From assembly GCA_902574335.1 (NCBI GenBank), contig CACGNO010000009.1:1-32255 (forward strand): 32,255 nucleotides of DNA. Direction: 5' to 3'. This document shows positions 8,842 through 16,443 of this stretch, one piece after another. The position numbers were made by a program, and so were the translations under genes. Source of the stretch: an uncultured Bacteroidota bacterium. Its GTDB lineage: Bacteria; Bacteroidota; Bacteroidia; Flavobacteriales; Flavobacteriaceae. Each line of letters starts with the position of its first letter. Position 1 is the first letter of the stretch. The notes beneath the pieces were generated by a model. The model made no database searches. It was given only the letters and a program-made list of their open reading frames with translations, and had not been told where the DNA came from.

Positions 8842-10506
8842 CTATTTGTTTTTCCAGTTGTCCCGAAGCGAAACCGTTTTATTAAAAATGTGTTTTTCTG
8901 GTGTTGAATCTATGTCTTTTATGTAATATCCTTTTCGTTGAAACTGAAAAGATTCTGAAACTTTAGATTTTGAAAGCTCCTTTTCGCCAAAACCATGAAA
9001 AACAGTTATAGAGTCTTTGTTTATTGCTTTAGAAAGATCTTCTACAGAGAAGTCTCCAGGTGAGGGGTGTTCAAACAGCCTGTCATATTCTCTAATTTCG
9101 ACGGGCGTGTTTGATGCGCAAGAAACCCAATGCAAAGTCCCTTTAACCTTTCTTTGGCTTTCAGCGGAGCCTGACCCGCTCTTTGATTTTGGATCATAGG
9201 TGCACATAATTTCAATTATGTTTCCGTTTGAATCTTTTATTGCTTTTTCAGCTTTTATTATATACGCTCCTTTTAGCCTGACTTCATTTCCTGGCGAAAG
9301 TCTAAAATATTTTTTTGGCGGGTCCTCTAAAAAGTCTGTTCGTTCAATATAGACCTGCTTAGAAAAGGTCACCATTCTTTGTCCTGAGTCGTCATTTTCT
9401 GGATTATTGACCAGAGGAAGCTCCTCAACCTGATCCTCTGGATAATTTAAAATAGTAATTTTTAATGGCGCTTGTACGACCATCAACCTATTGCATTTTT
9501 TGTTTAAATCCTCTCTTGCACAGAACTCCAAAAGAGACATTTCAATAATATTTTCTCTTTTAGCTACGCCTGCTGCTGTAACAAACTTTTTTAATGCTTC
9601 TGGTGTATACCCTCTTCTTCTGAGGCCTGATATTGTTGGCATTCTTGGGTCGTCCCACCCTGAAACAAAACTTTTTTCAACCAATGACAATAGTTTTCTT
9701 TTTGATGTGATTGTGTGGCTAAGGTTGAGTCTTGCAAATTCTCTTTGTTTTGGTCTGGTTTTTTCTGGGTCAACAACGAGGTCTAAAAACCAGTCGTATA
9801 GATCCCTGTGGGGCTTAAATTCTAGCGTGCATAAAGAGTGTGATACTTGTTCGATATAGTCAGATTCACCATGAGTCCAATCGTACATTGGATAAACCTT
9901 CCATTTATCTTTTGTTCTTGGGTGATGGCTGTCTACAACCCTATAAATTACTGGGTCACGCATTAACATATTTGACGAAGTCATGCTTATTTTGGCTCTT
10001 AAAACGTGTTTGCCTGGTTCATGGTCTCCTTTTTTCATTTTTGAAAACAGGTCCAGGCTTTCTTCAATTGGTCTATTTCTAAATGGACTTTCCTTTCCGG
10101 GCTCTGTAGGTGTGCCTTTTTGGGAGGCAATCTCGCTTGAAGTCTGCGAGTCAATATAAGCTTTGTTTTTTTTTATAAGATCTACAGCCCAATCGTGAAG
10201 GGTGTCAAAATAGTCTGAAGCGTAACATTCTTTATCCCATTTATATCCAAGCCAAGAAATATCTTCTTTTATGGCGTCAATATAAACTTGGTCTTCGTTT
10301 TCTGGGTTGGTGTCATCAAACCTTAAATTTATTTTTGCTTTATATTTTTTTGCAAGCTCAAAGTTTAGAACAATCGCCTTAACATGGCCAATGTGCAAAA
10401 ACCCGTTTGGTTCAGGGGGGAACCTGAACTGAAGCTTAGAGCTGTCAAAGCCCGAGCTTAAGTCTTCGTCAATAATTTGTTCAATAAAGTTTTTACCCTT
10501 GTCCAT
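8842..10506 (-). CDS. glnS: Glutaminyl-tRNA synthetase
   Basis: A class I synthetase that charges tRNA-Gln directly. The signature FRFPPEPNGFLHIGHVKAI places the HIGH motif at residues 38-41; the Pro-Glu-Pro-Asn-Gly form is diagnostic for GlnRS rather than GluRS. The KMSKS equivalent is ITSKRKL near residues 265-271, with a Thr in place of the usual Met, followed by the GWDDPRMPTISGLRRRGYTPEA block. The C-terminal half holds the beta-barrel anticodon-binding domains (for example RLSPGNEVRLKGAYIIK). The length of 554 equals the typical bacterial enzyme. A -7 box ends only 7 nt before the ATG, so the mRNA may be nearly leaderless. The gene diverges from folB. Confidence 0.97.
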   Translation of the reverse strand: MDKGKNFIEQIIDEDLSSGFDSSKLQFRFPPEPNGFLHIGHVKAIVLNFELAKKYKAKINLRFDDTNPENEDQVYIDAIKEDISWLGYKWDKECYASDYFDTLHDWAVDLIKKNKAYIDSQTSSEIASQKGTPTEPGKESPFRNRPIEESLDLFSKMKKGDHEPGKHVLRAKISMTSSNMLMRDPVIYRVVDSHHPRTKDKWKVYPMYDWTHGESDYIEQVSHSLCTLEFKPHRDLYDWFLDLVVDPEKTRPKQREFARLNLSHTITSKRKLLSLVEKSFVSGWDDPRMPTISGLRRRGYTPEALKKFVTAAGVAKRENIIEMSLLEFCAREDLNKKCNRLMVVQAPLKITILNYPEDQVEELPLVNNPENDDSGQRMVTFSKQVYIERTDFLEDPPKKYFRLSPGNEVRLKGAYIIKAEKAIKDSNGNIIEIMCTYDPKSKSGSGSAESQRKVKGTLHWVSCASNTPVEIREYDRLFEHPSPGDFSVEDLSKAINKDSITVFHGFGEKELSKSKVSESFQFQRKGYYIKDIDSTPEKHIFNKTVSLRDNWKNK

Positions 10507-10513
10507 AAAAAAT

Positions 10514-10521
10514 CAAAGTTA
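10514..10521 (-). promoter_or_regulatory. Bacteroidota -7 box for glnS
   Basis: On the minus strand this reads TAACTTTG, an exact match to TAnnTTTG. Seven bases separate it from the glnS ATG, so transcription would begin within a few bases of the start codon. Confidence 0.55.
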
Positions 10522-10548
10522 ATTAAATTCTTCTTGGTCATTAACAAT

Positions 10549-10556
10549 TATATTTG
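10549..10556 (+). promoter_or_regulatory. Bacteroidota -7 box for folB
   Basis: TATATTTG is an exact TAnnTTTG match, 4 nt before the GTG start codon of folB. Predicted initiation falls at or next to the GTG, implying a leaderless transcript if that start is right. No good -33 TTTG is seen at the usual spacing. Confidence 0.55.
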
Positions 10557-10560
10557 CTAA

Positions 10561-10917
10561 GTGTATAAAATTCATGTTGAAAATATTAGAACAAGGTCTT
10601 GTCATGGCTGTCTAGATGAGGAGGCTATAATAGGGGGGGATTATAGGACGGACGTTTGGATAATGCTTAAAGATGGGTATTCGATAAAAAATGACGAGCT
10701 TGACCAAACAGTTGACTATGGCGAGGTGTCTGAGATTGTTTTCGGCGAAATGAAAAAAAGATCAAAGCTTATAGAAAGCGTGTGCGAAAGAATTGTAAAT
10801 AAAGTTTTATCTATTTCTTCAAATATTCGTTGGGTGGAGGTTCGGGTTTGTAAAATTAACCCGCCTATTGATGTAGATGTTCAAAACGTTAGCGTTGTTA
10901 TTAAAAAAGAACGTTAG
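10561..10917 (+). CDS. folB: Dihydroneopterin aldolase
   Basis: FolB converts 7,8-dihydroneopterin to 6-hydroxymethyl-dihydropterin and glycolaldehyde in folate synthesis. The 118-residue length fits the family. Conserved parts are the N-terminal GCLDEEAIIGGDYRTDVW segment, which carries the pterin-binding Glu, the helix start DQTVDYGEV, LIESVCERIVNKVL, and VRVCKINPPI where the Lys is the expected catalytic residue. The start is GTG, shown as M in the ORF track. No in-frame ATG lies close by, and the preceding -7 box sits only 4 nt upstream. The gene diverges from glnS and is followed directly by a tRNA-Cys gene with its own promoter. Confidence 0.9.
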   Translation: MYKIHVENIRTRSCHGCLDEEAIIGGDYRTDVWIMLKDGYSIKNDELDQTVDYGEVSEIVFGEMKKRSKLIESVCERIVNKVLSISSNIRWVEVRVCKINPPIDVDVQNVSVVIKKER

Positions 10918-10933
10918 CTTTAGTAAAAAATTA

Positions 10934-10941
10934 TATTTTTG
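10934..10941 (+). promoter_or_regulatory. -7 box for tRNA-Cys
   Basis: TATTTTTG matches TAnnTTTG exactly. It ends 9 nt before the first base of the tRNA, the position expected for a promoter giving a very short 5' leader. Confidence 0.55.
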
Positions 10942-10950
10942 CACCCTAAT

Positions 10951-11021
10951 GGCACTGTGGCCGAGTGGCTAGGCAGAGCTCTGCAAAAGCTTGTACAGCG
11001 GTTCGAATCCGCTCGGTGCCT
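10951..11021 (+). tRNA. tRNA-Cys (anticodon GCA)
   Basis: The 71-nt sequence folds into a full cloverleaf. The acceptor arm GGCACTG pairs with CGGTGCC with one G-U. The D stem GCC/GGC encloses GAGTGGCTA. The anticodon stem GAGCT/AGCTT encloses CTGCAAA, giving anticodon GCA. A 4-nt variable loop GTAC is followed by the T arm AGCGG-TTCGAAT-CCGCT. The discriminator base is T (U73), the hallmark of tRNA-Cys. The 3' CCA is not encoded and must be added. The gene has its own -7 box and a strong terminator directly downstream, so it is a single-gene transcription unit. Confidence 0.96.
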
Positions 11022-11022
11022 C

Positions 11023-11047
11023 AACCCCTTTTTTAAGGGGTTTTTTT
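11023..11047 (+). terminator. Rho-independent terminator of tRNA-Cys
   Basis: AACCCCTT, a TTTT loop and AAGGGGTT form a perfect 8-bp stem followed by a run of T. It starts one base after the tRNA and overlaps the last bases of the opposing LysE-type gene. Confidence 0.9.
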
Positions 11048-11660
11048 ATAGCCCCTTTAAAACAAGAACAATTCCAAAAATTAATATCAAAATGTTAAGC
11101 CCTTGTCTTATATAAAAAAGAACGTTGTCTGTGAGTTTGGATTTTAGTCTGCTTGAAAGCAGGAATTTTAAAATATTTATTCCAAAATAGGTGGCAACGG
11201 AGACAAAAAAGAAGGTCCATATTTTAACTGGACTCATTTCAACTTTTGGTCCAAACCAAACAATTACACCCGCCCAAATAACTAAGTATGAAACATTAAT
11301 AATGTTAAGTAAAAAACCTTTAACAACATATTTTAAAAGCCTTGTCTCTTCAACTGCTTTTGCTTTTTTTACTTTTTTGTTTTTGACAGCGTTATTAATA
11401 AAAGATGTTATTGAGAAGGCTGTAAGGATTACACCTCCAAGCAAAAAAAGTGCAGGCTGATTTTCTTCCGTAGCTATTTTGCTGGCCCCAAAATATGCCA
11501 AAGAAAAAAAAACAAGATCTGAAGCAATAACTCCAAAATCCATAAAAACCGCCTGTTTTATTCCTCTTGTGATACTGGTTTCTAGCAGCATAAAAAAAAT
11601 TGGTCCAAAAGAAAAAGAAAGAAAAAAACCAAATATTACTGCGTCTATGTAGCTAGCCAT
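11046..11660 (-). CDS. LysE/RhtB-family exporter
   Basis: A 204-residue inner-membrane protein with about six hydrophobic segments. The N-terminus contains the family pattern around GFFLSFSFGPIFFMLLETSI, followed by TRGIKQAVFMDFGVIASDLVFF, which corresponds to the conserved glycine/aspartate-bearing second helix of LysE-type amino-acid exporters. A short lysine-rich loop (KNKKVKKAKAVEET) separates the two halves and should face the cytoplasm. Known members export basic or other amino acids and analogues; the substrate here cannot be read. It lies 43 bp downstream of the alpha/beta-hydrolase gene on the same strand and may be the last gene of the rnr unit. Its stop overlaps the tRNA-Cys terminator. 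Confidence 0.8.
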   Translation of the reverse strand: MASYIDAVIFGFFLSFSFGPIFFMLLETSITRGIKQAVFMDFGVIASDLVFFSLAYFGASKIATEENQPALFLLGGVILTAFSITSFINNAVKNKKVKKAKAVEETRLLKYVVKGFLLNIINVSYLVIWAGVIVWFGPKVEMSPVKIWTFFFVSVATYFGINILKFLLSSRLKSKLTDNVLFYIRQGLNILILIFGIVLVLKGL

Positions 11661-11703
11661 TGTTGTTTATAGAACAATAAAAATACTCTTTTATCACAAC
11701 TAT

Positions 11704-12486
11704 TTAAAGACTTCTAATAAAAGATATAGCCCTGTTGTTAAACTCAACTGGTTGATCAACGTTTACGACGTGGCCTGAGTTTTTTATAATTAAAAGCTTA
11801 GCTTGTTTGTGTGTTTTTGATATTTTTTTAACGCTTGGTAAAAACATATAATCTTCACTACCCATTAAATAGAGCGTTGGTATTTTAATTTCAACCTGTC
11901 TGAACAGTCTAAGCAATGGGTTTAAGTCTGCGGTTAGCTTATACCAGCGCATGAATTCTTTTTTGTAAAGTTTTTTTGCCTCTCTAACAAACAAGAGCCT
12001 TGATTCTAGGTGGTTTTTTTTTGGCATGATTATATAAGCAAATAGTCTATATATCCACATATAAGGAAAGAATGATTTAAAAGCATTTCCTAGTTTCATT
12101 AAAGCCTGCGACCTAATGTTGAGTTTCATTATTGCTCCCGCCATTACCATGCTTTTTATACGCATAGGATATGTCTCTGCAATTTGTCTAATAAGAATTG
12201 TGCCTAATGAAATTCCGACGAAATGAGAGGATTTAATTTTTTCTTTATCTAATACTTCAACGATGTCTTGCGCGAGAGAGCTGAATGTATATTTTTTATT
12301 AAAAGGGTTGAAAAGTTTTGATTTTGATTTACCGTGCCCTCTAAGGTCAACCATTAAAACATTAAAGTGCTTGGTGAACTCTCTTAACTGTTTGAACCAA
12401 ATTGACGAGCTTCCTCCAGCTCCGTGTACAAAAGTTACCCATAATTTTGATTTGGGATTGAGATATTTTGAATAGTGTAGCATCAC
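11704..12486 (-). CDS. Alpha/beta-fold hydrolase
   Basis: A cytoplasmic 260-residue serine hydrolase. The oxyanion/HG region is FVHGAGGSSSIWFKQL, followed by the conserved MVDLRGHGKS. The nucleophile elbow is VGISLGT (G-x-S-x-G), the acid is in LMGSEDYMFLP, and the base in KNSGHVVNVDQP. A helical cap lies between about residues 130 and 190. The substrate is unknown; related proteins include esterases and lactone or haloalkane hydrolases. The ORF track starts at a GTG (12486), but an ATG follows at 12483, giving a TGATG overlap with the rnr stop. This implies translational coupling to rnr. Confidence 0.85.
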   Translation of the reverse strand: MMLHYSKYLNPKSKLWVTFVHGAGGSSSIWFKQLREFTKHFNVLMVDLRGHGKSKSKLFNPFNKKYTFSSLAQDIVEVLDKEKIKSSHFVGISLGTILIRQIAETYPMRIKSMVMAGAIMKLNIRSQALMKLGNAFKSFFPYMWIYRLFAYIIMPKKNHLESRLLFVREAKKLYKKEFMRWYKLTADLNPLLRLFRQVEIKIPTLYLMGSEDYMFLPSVKKISKTHKQAKLLIIKNSGHVVNVDQPVEFNNRAISFIRSL

Positions 12487-14576
12487 TTTTTTTCTAATAT
12501 TTTGAAGTCTATATGTTTTTTATCAATGTCTGTGCCAATTACTTTAATAAAAACCTCATCGCCCAAGGAATATTCTTCAAGAGTGTGCTGACCAACAACA
12601 CAGGTGTTTTTGTGGTCATAGATAAAATAGTCGTTAGGAATATCTTTCATTCTTACTAGACCTTCACATTTATTAGATTTAATTTCAACAAAAAGCCCTC
12701 TTTCGTTAACTCCAGAAACTACGGCTTCAAATTTTTCGTTGATTCTTTTGGACATATACTTTACTTGCATAAACTTAATGGACGCTCTTTCTGCTTTGGT
12801 TGCTAGTTCCTCCATTTTGCTACAATGTAAACACGTGCTTTCAATATCTTCTTTCTTGGGTGGTTTTTCCAATAACACTTTCTCAAGCAGGCGATGAACC
12901 ATAACGTCTGGGTATCTTCTGATTGGTGAAGTAAAGTGTGTATAATCATTAAAACCCAACCCAAAATGCCCAATGTTATTTGTGCTGTATTTAGCTTTGC
13001 TCATAGATCTTATCACCATCATATCTATAACGTTTTTTTCTGGTTTGTTTTCAACGGCTTTTAGCAGTGTGTTTAAAGCTGTGTTGATGTCTTTAACGTT
13101 TGAAATTCTCACGCTATAACCCAGGTTTCTAGCAAACCTCTCTAATTCTAATATTTTTTCTTCGTCTGGATAATCGTGTATTCTAAAAACAGCTGTTCTG
13201 TTTTTTTCTTTTATTTTTTTTGCTACAAGAACGTTGGCAAGCAACATAAATTCTTCAATAAGGTGGTTTGCTTCCTTTTGAACTTTAATGCTGTAGTCTA
13301 TCGGCTCACCTTTTTTATCAACCACAAACCTTACCTCTTCTTTATTAAAAAAAACCGATCCTTTCTTTTTTCTTTTTTGTTTAAGGTTTATTGCAATAGA
13401 GTTAAGGGTGAGTAGAGCTTCACATATTTCTTTACTTAATTTCCTGCTTTTTCCGGTAATAGTAACTTCTGGGGGAAGCCTCTCTTTGTTGTTTTTTAAA
13501 ACAAATTGCGCTTCTCCATATGACATTCTTTCGTTTGATTTTATTAGGCTTTTGGTAAACTCAGACCTGATAATGTTGTTTTTTGAATCAATTTCTACAA
13601 GAACTGAAAAAACGTTTTTATCTTCATTTGGGTTTAAAGAACAAAGGTCGTTTGATAAAGTTTCTGGAAGCATTGGCACAACCCTATCAGAAAGATAAAC
13701 GCTTGTTGCTCTACTTTTTGCTTCTTTATCAAGCAATGTGTTTTCTTTTACATAGTGAGTAACATCGGCAATATGAATACCTATTTCAAAGTTGTTGTTT
13801 TTTAATTTTTTAAAAGACAACGCATCATCAAAGTCTTTTGCATCAGCAGGATCAATAGTAAAGGTTAATATATCTCTAAGATCTTTTCTGTTTTTTTCTT
13901 TTACTATTTCTTTTGATATTTTACTTGCCTCTTTTTCTATGCTTTTTGAAAAGTAATAAGGTAAATTATACTCTTCAAGTATTGCGTGTATTTGAGTGTT
14001 AGTGTCTTGTTTGTTTCCTATAATTTTTAATATTTTACCTTCTGGTAAATTATATTTCCAATCGGTTATATGGGCTGTAACCATGTCGTTTTCATTGCAT
14101 TTGCCTTTTACTATAATTTCTGTGTCTAAGCCCGTGTTTTTTAAAATGTTTAATCCTTTTTCTTTTTTAATTACACCAACATATTTGGTAAGCTCTCTGT
14201 GTTTTAAACTTGCTACATTTACCCTGTCTTTTTTGTCTATTAAATAATAAACAATATCATTAGGAAATAAGCCTGATTTTTGACTTTTTGTTAGTTTATA
14301 CTCAAGCGAAGAGTCTAAATCAACTATCTTTTTCTTCCTTCTTAAAATTTTACCCTTTTTGTATAGTTTGTTTCTATTAAAAGAAAACTTACCTCTACCG
14401 TGCTCTTTTATATAATTCTTTCTTGAAATAGAATGAATAATTTTTAGAAGATCTCTTTCTTCTATTTTTGCTCCAACAAAATATTTAATTTGTTTAAGGT
14501 TGTATGTTTTTTTTGGGTTTTCGAAAAACAAAAAGGTTATCTTTCTTTCTAAAATTTCTAAATTAATTCTTTGCAT
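12483..14576 (-). CDS. rnr: Ribonuclease R (RNB-family 3'-5' exoribonuclease)
   Basis: A processive 3'-5' exoribonuclease that degrades structured RNA. The N-terminus has a winged-helix-like segment (ITFLFFENPKKTYNLKQIKYF) and then cold-shock-type OB folds. The RNB catalytic domain runs from about residue 230; the metal-binding motif TIDPADAKDFDDALSF is intact. Other conserved blocks are IHIADVTHYV, RVVPMLPETLSNDLCSLNP, and the late HFTSPIRRYPDVMVHR. An S1 domain closes the protein (FEAVVSGVNERGLFVEI). At 697 residues it is in the normal range for Bacteroidota. The gene faces the 377-bp AT-rich spacer and its stop overlaps the start of the alpha/beta-hydrolase gene. Confidence 0.95.
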   Translation of the reverse strand: MQRINLEILERKITFLFFENPKKTYNLKQIKYFVGAKIEERDLLKIIHSISRKNYIKEHGRGKFSFNRNKLYKKGKILRRKKKIVDLDSSLEYKLTKSQKSGLFPNDIVYYLIDKKDRVNVASLKHRELTKYVGVIKKEKGLNILKNTGLDTEIIVKGKCNENDMVTAHITDWKYNLPEGKILKIIGNKQDTNTQIHAILEEYNLPYYFSKSIEKEASKISKEIVKEKNRKDLRDILTFTIDPADAKDFDDALSFKKLKNNNFEIGIHIADVTHYVKENTLLDKEAKSRATSVYLSDRVVPMLPETLSNDLCSLNPNEDKNVFSVLVEIDSKNNIIRSEFTKSLIKSNERMSYGEAQFVLKNNKERLPPEVTITGKSRKLSKEICEALLTLNSIAINLKQKRKKKGSVFFNKEEVRFVVDKKGEPIDYSIKVQKEANHLIEEFMLLANVLVAKKIKEKNRTAVFRIHDYPDEEKILELERFARNLGYSVRISNVKDINTALNTLLKAVENKPEKNVIDMMVIRSMSKAKYSTNNIGHFGLGFNDYTHFTSPIRRYPDVMVHRLLEKVLLEKPPKKEDIESTCLHCSKMEELATKAERASIKFMQVKYMSKRINEKFEAVVSGVNERGLFVEIKSNKCEGLVRMKDIPNDYFIYDHKNTCVVGQHTLEEYSLGDEVFIKVIGTDIDKKHIDFKILEKK

Positions 14577-14953
14577 AAAATCTTAGTAAATGTAATTCTA
14601 TATTATTTGAAAAAAGGGATATTAACATATTCTTTTCTCCACCATAATAATATATAATTATAAATTAAAATATATATAATAATGATTGCTTGTTAATATG
14701 TACAATAAATAAACCAGCAATTAAAAATTTATAGATATAAACAGTTTTTACACACACAGTTGTTTATAATATATACTTGATTATTAGTTGTTTAACATAG
14801 TTATTGATTGCGGTTAATAAGTAAGGCTTTTAATAACTCGCAGAAAGATTTATGTCAATAATTAGTTTATTTTTGTTTATAATGTTTAACAAAAACACTC
14901 AGCATCAAACTAAATACAATTAATTAAAAACTATTAACAATTAAAATTGAGAT
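14577..14953. other. AT-rich 377-bp divergent spacer between rnr and rpiB
   Basis: No gene is seen. The region is far more AT-rich than its surroundings, with runs such as ATATATAATAATG. It contains two exact copies of TTGTTTATAAT (14760-14770 and 14873-14883) and a related TTGTTTAACAT near 14788. It must hold the promoters for rnr and rpiB; a -7 box for rpiB is listed separately and a one-mismatch box (TACATTTA, minus strand, 14587-14594) may serve rnr. No DnaA box of the TTATNCACA type was found. Confidence 0.6.
14868..14875 (+). promoter_or_regulatory. Candidate -7 box for the rpiB cluster
   Basis: TATTTTTG is an exact TAnnTTTG match 78 nt upstream of the rpiB ATG. It overlaps the second TTGTTTATAAT repeat. 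The expected leader would be about 70 nt. Confidence 0.4.
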
Positions 14954-15382
14954 ATGAACATACTGTTGTCAAATGATCATGCTGGAACAGAATTAAAAAA
15001 AGAGGTAAAAGAATTTTTAGAAAGCAAAGGATATAATGTAAACAATTTTGGTGAAGATTTAGGAGAGAGTGTAGATTACCCAGACTTTATTCACCCTTTA
15101 GCAAAAGAAATTTCAAATAAAAATGAAGAAAAAGGAATTATTATTTGCGGCTCGGGAAATGGAGTTAGTATGGTTGCTAATAAATATGAAGGGGTTCGAG
15201 CTGCATTATGCTGGAACAAGGAAATAGCTTCTTTATCTCGACAACACAACAACGCTAATGTACTAAGCTTACCAGCAAGATTTCTAACAACAGAAGAAGC
15301 AATTGAAATTGTAAATACTTTCCTTGAAACCGATTTTGAAGGAGGAAGACACGAAAGAAGAGTTGACAAAATAGATAAATAA
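14954..15382 (+). CDS. rpiB: Ribose-5-phosphate isomerase B
   Basis: RpiB interconverts ribose 5-phosphate and ribulose 5-phosphate in the pentose phosphate pathway, in the cytoplasm. All expected motifs are present in the 142-residue sequence: the N-terminal SNDHAGTELK substrate loop, GIIICGSGNGVSMVANK with the catalytic Cys, RAALCWN, the SRQHNNANVLSLP loop, and the C-terminal GGRHERRVDKI. The ATG start gives a full-length family member. A GNAT gene follows 10 bp after the stop and an orphan gene 3 bp after that, forming a tight three-gene unit. Confidence 0.96.
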   Translation: MNILLSNDHAGTELKKEVKEFLESKGYNVNNFGEDLGESVDYPDFIHPLAKEISNKNEEKGIIICGSGNGVSMVANKYEGVRAALCWNKEIASLSRQHNNANVLSLPARFLTTEEAIEIVNTFLETDFEGGRHERRVDKIDK

Positions 15383-15392
15383 TCTTAGGCTT

Positions 15393-15827
15393 ATGAAACT
15401 TGAAGTAAAGCCGTGGAACAAACTTTCAAACAAAGAAATTAACGATATTTTCAGCTTAAGATCAGAGGTTTTTATTGTAGAACAAAACTGCGCATACCAA
15501 GATGTTGACGGAAAAGATGAGCTAGCGGAACATGTTATGCTTTATGTTGAAGATGAGTTGGTGGGGTACACCAGAGTGTTTGTTGAAAACACTTATTTTA
15601 AAGAAGCATCATTTGGAAGAGCTGTAGTTAAAAAGAAACACAGAGGAGAAGGATATGGCCATCTTTTAGTTGATAAATCTTTAGAAGAGTTAAAAGCAAA
15701 AAAACAATCACCAATCAAAATTTCAGCACAATCGTATTTAAAAGACTTTTATGCATCACATGGGTTTGTGGCGAAAGGGGAAGAATATATGGAAGATGGA
15801 ATTCCACATACAGCAATGTATTTATAA
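15393..15827 (+). CDS. GNAT acetyltransferase, ElaA family
   Basis: A 144-residue cytoplasmic acyl-CoA-dependent N-acetyltransferase. The N-terminal block IFSLRSEVFIVEQNCAYQDVDG is the signature of the ElaA group. The acetyl-CoA pyrophosphate-binding loop is seen as GRAVVKKKHRGEGYGHLL (Arg-x-x-Gly-x-Gly type). The C-terminal YASHGFVAKGEEYMEDGIPHTAM is also typical. The acceptor substrate of ElaA proteins is not established. It lies between rpiB and the orphan 151-residue gene with very short spacers. Confidence 0.9.
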   Translation: MKLEVKPWNKLSNKEINDIFSLRSEVFIVEQNCAYQDVDGKDELAEHVMLYVEDELVGYTRVFVENTYFKEASFGRAVVKKKHRGEGYGHLLVDKSLEELKAKKQSPIKISAQSYLKDFYASHGFVAKGEEYMEDGIPHTAMYL

Positions 15828-15830
15828 GAA

Positions 15831-16286
15831 ATGAAACTAAAAGTTGTTAAATATAAAAACTACGGATGTATGATGGAATCAGAGGAAACTGAGGATCCGT
15901 ATGACAACAGGTTTTTTTGGTGTTTTTTTGAACTTAATAATGGAAAAATAATTAGTTTATTTCTAGCAGAAAACTATAAAAACAAAAAAATTAGAGATAT
16001 TGATTATGATTTTCAATATCCAAAAGAAGAACTAAAAACAGGAAAAATTCATGAATATAAATTTGGAAATGCTGAACCAAATACAAGAGAATTTTCAAAC
16101 GAGTTTTTCGACTGGTTTGATAATTTATCTCCTATAAAAAACTTAAAAGAAAACAAAGAGCTACATAATTTTAACGGAGGGGGACCAACCAAAGAAGAGA
16201 CAAACACTGTTAAAAGCTTTTATGATAAAAATATGTTAAAGAAAAGAGAAAAAGCAACAAACCTTGTCCTCATCAAGAGAAACTAA
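15831..16286 (+). CDS. Orphan protein of unknown function (151 aa)
   Basis: Not recognised. It is a soluble-looking, charged protein with an aromatic-rich N-terminal half (DNRFFWCFFELNNGKIISLFLAEN reduces to two beta-like strands around FFWCFFEL and KIISLFLA), a central Lys/Asp/Tyr-rich part and a basic C-terminus (KKREKATNLVLIKRN). No signal peptide or membrane segment is visible. It begins 3 bp after the GNAT stop, so it is almost certainly co-transcribed with rpiB and the acetyltransferase. The gene ends 4 bp before the stop of a degraded DUF3883-like fragment on the other strand, so it borders a scar. It could be part of an acquired cassette, but nothing in the sequence shows that directly. 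Confidence 0.7.
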   Translation: MKLKVVKYKNYGCMMESEETEDPYDNRFFWCFFELNNGKIISLFLAENYKNKKIRDIDYDFQYPKEELKTGKIHEYKFGNAEPNTREFSNEFFDWFDNLSPIKNLKENKELHNFNGGGPTKEETNTVKSFYDKNMLKKREKATNLVLIKRN

Positions 16287-16290
16287 CAAC

Positions 16291-16443
16291 TTATTTAATA
16301 TCAGCCCTATATTCATTAGGGGTTAAATCAAAACTTGAACCTATCAACCCTTTTTTAACGTAAAGCCCGCCGCTGTTATTTTCTTCACAGTAATCATATA
16401 CCCTGTATAAATAGTACTCTTTTTCAAGCTCAGATCGCTTAAG
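16291..16443 (-). pseudogene. C-terminal remnant resembling a DUF3883 domain
   Basis: A 50-codon minus-strand open run ends in TAA and has no start codon; a TAG precedes it. The translation contains LEKEYYLYRVYDYCEEN, then GGLYVKKGLIGSSFDLTPNE and YRADIK. As I recall them, the C-termini of DUF3883 domains carry a similar YYLYRVY...F-x-L-x-P-x-E-Y pattern. DUF3883 is often found at the end of helicase-like, restriction-associated or ATPase proteins. Only this tail is left, so it is a gene remnant. The coding look is direct; the family name is from memory and moderately sure. It was missed by the ORF track because it lacks a start. Confidence 0.5.

Noticed and set aside
9491-9859. 122-aa plus-strand ORF inside glnS
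   Set aside because: Antisense shadow of a well-conserved catalytic region of glnS; composition is not protein-like and there is no promoter.
14577-14953. Replication origin
   Set aside because: AT-rich, but no TTATNCACA-type DnaA boxes and no dnaA, dnaN or parAB genes nearby.
16305-16321. CCCTA-TAGGG hairpin as terminator for the 151-aa gene
   Set aside because: Only a 5-bp stem, no T tract follows, and it lies within the DUF3883-like coding remnant.
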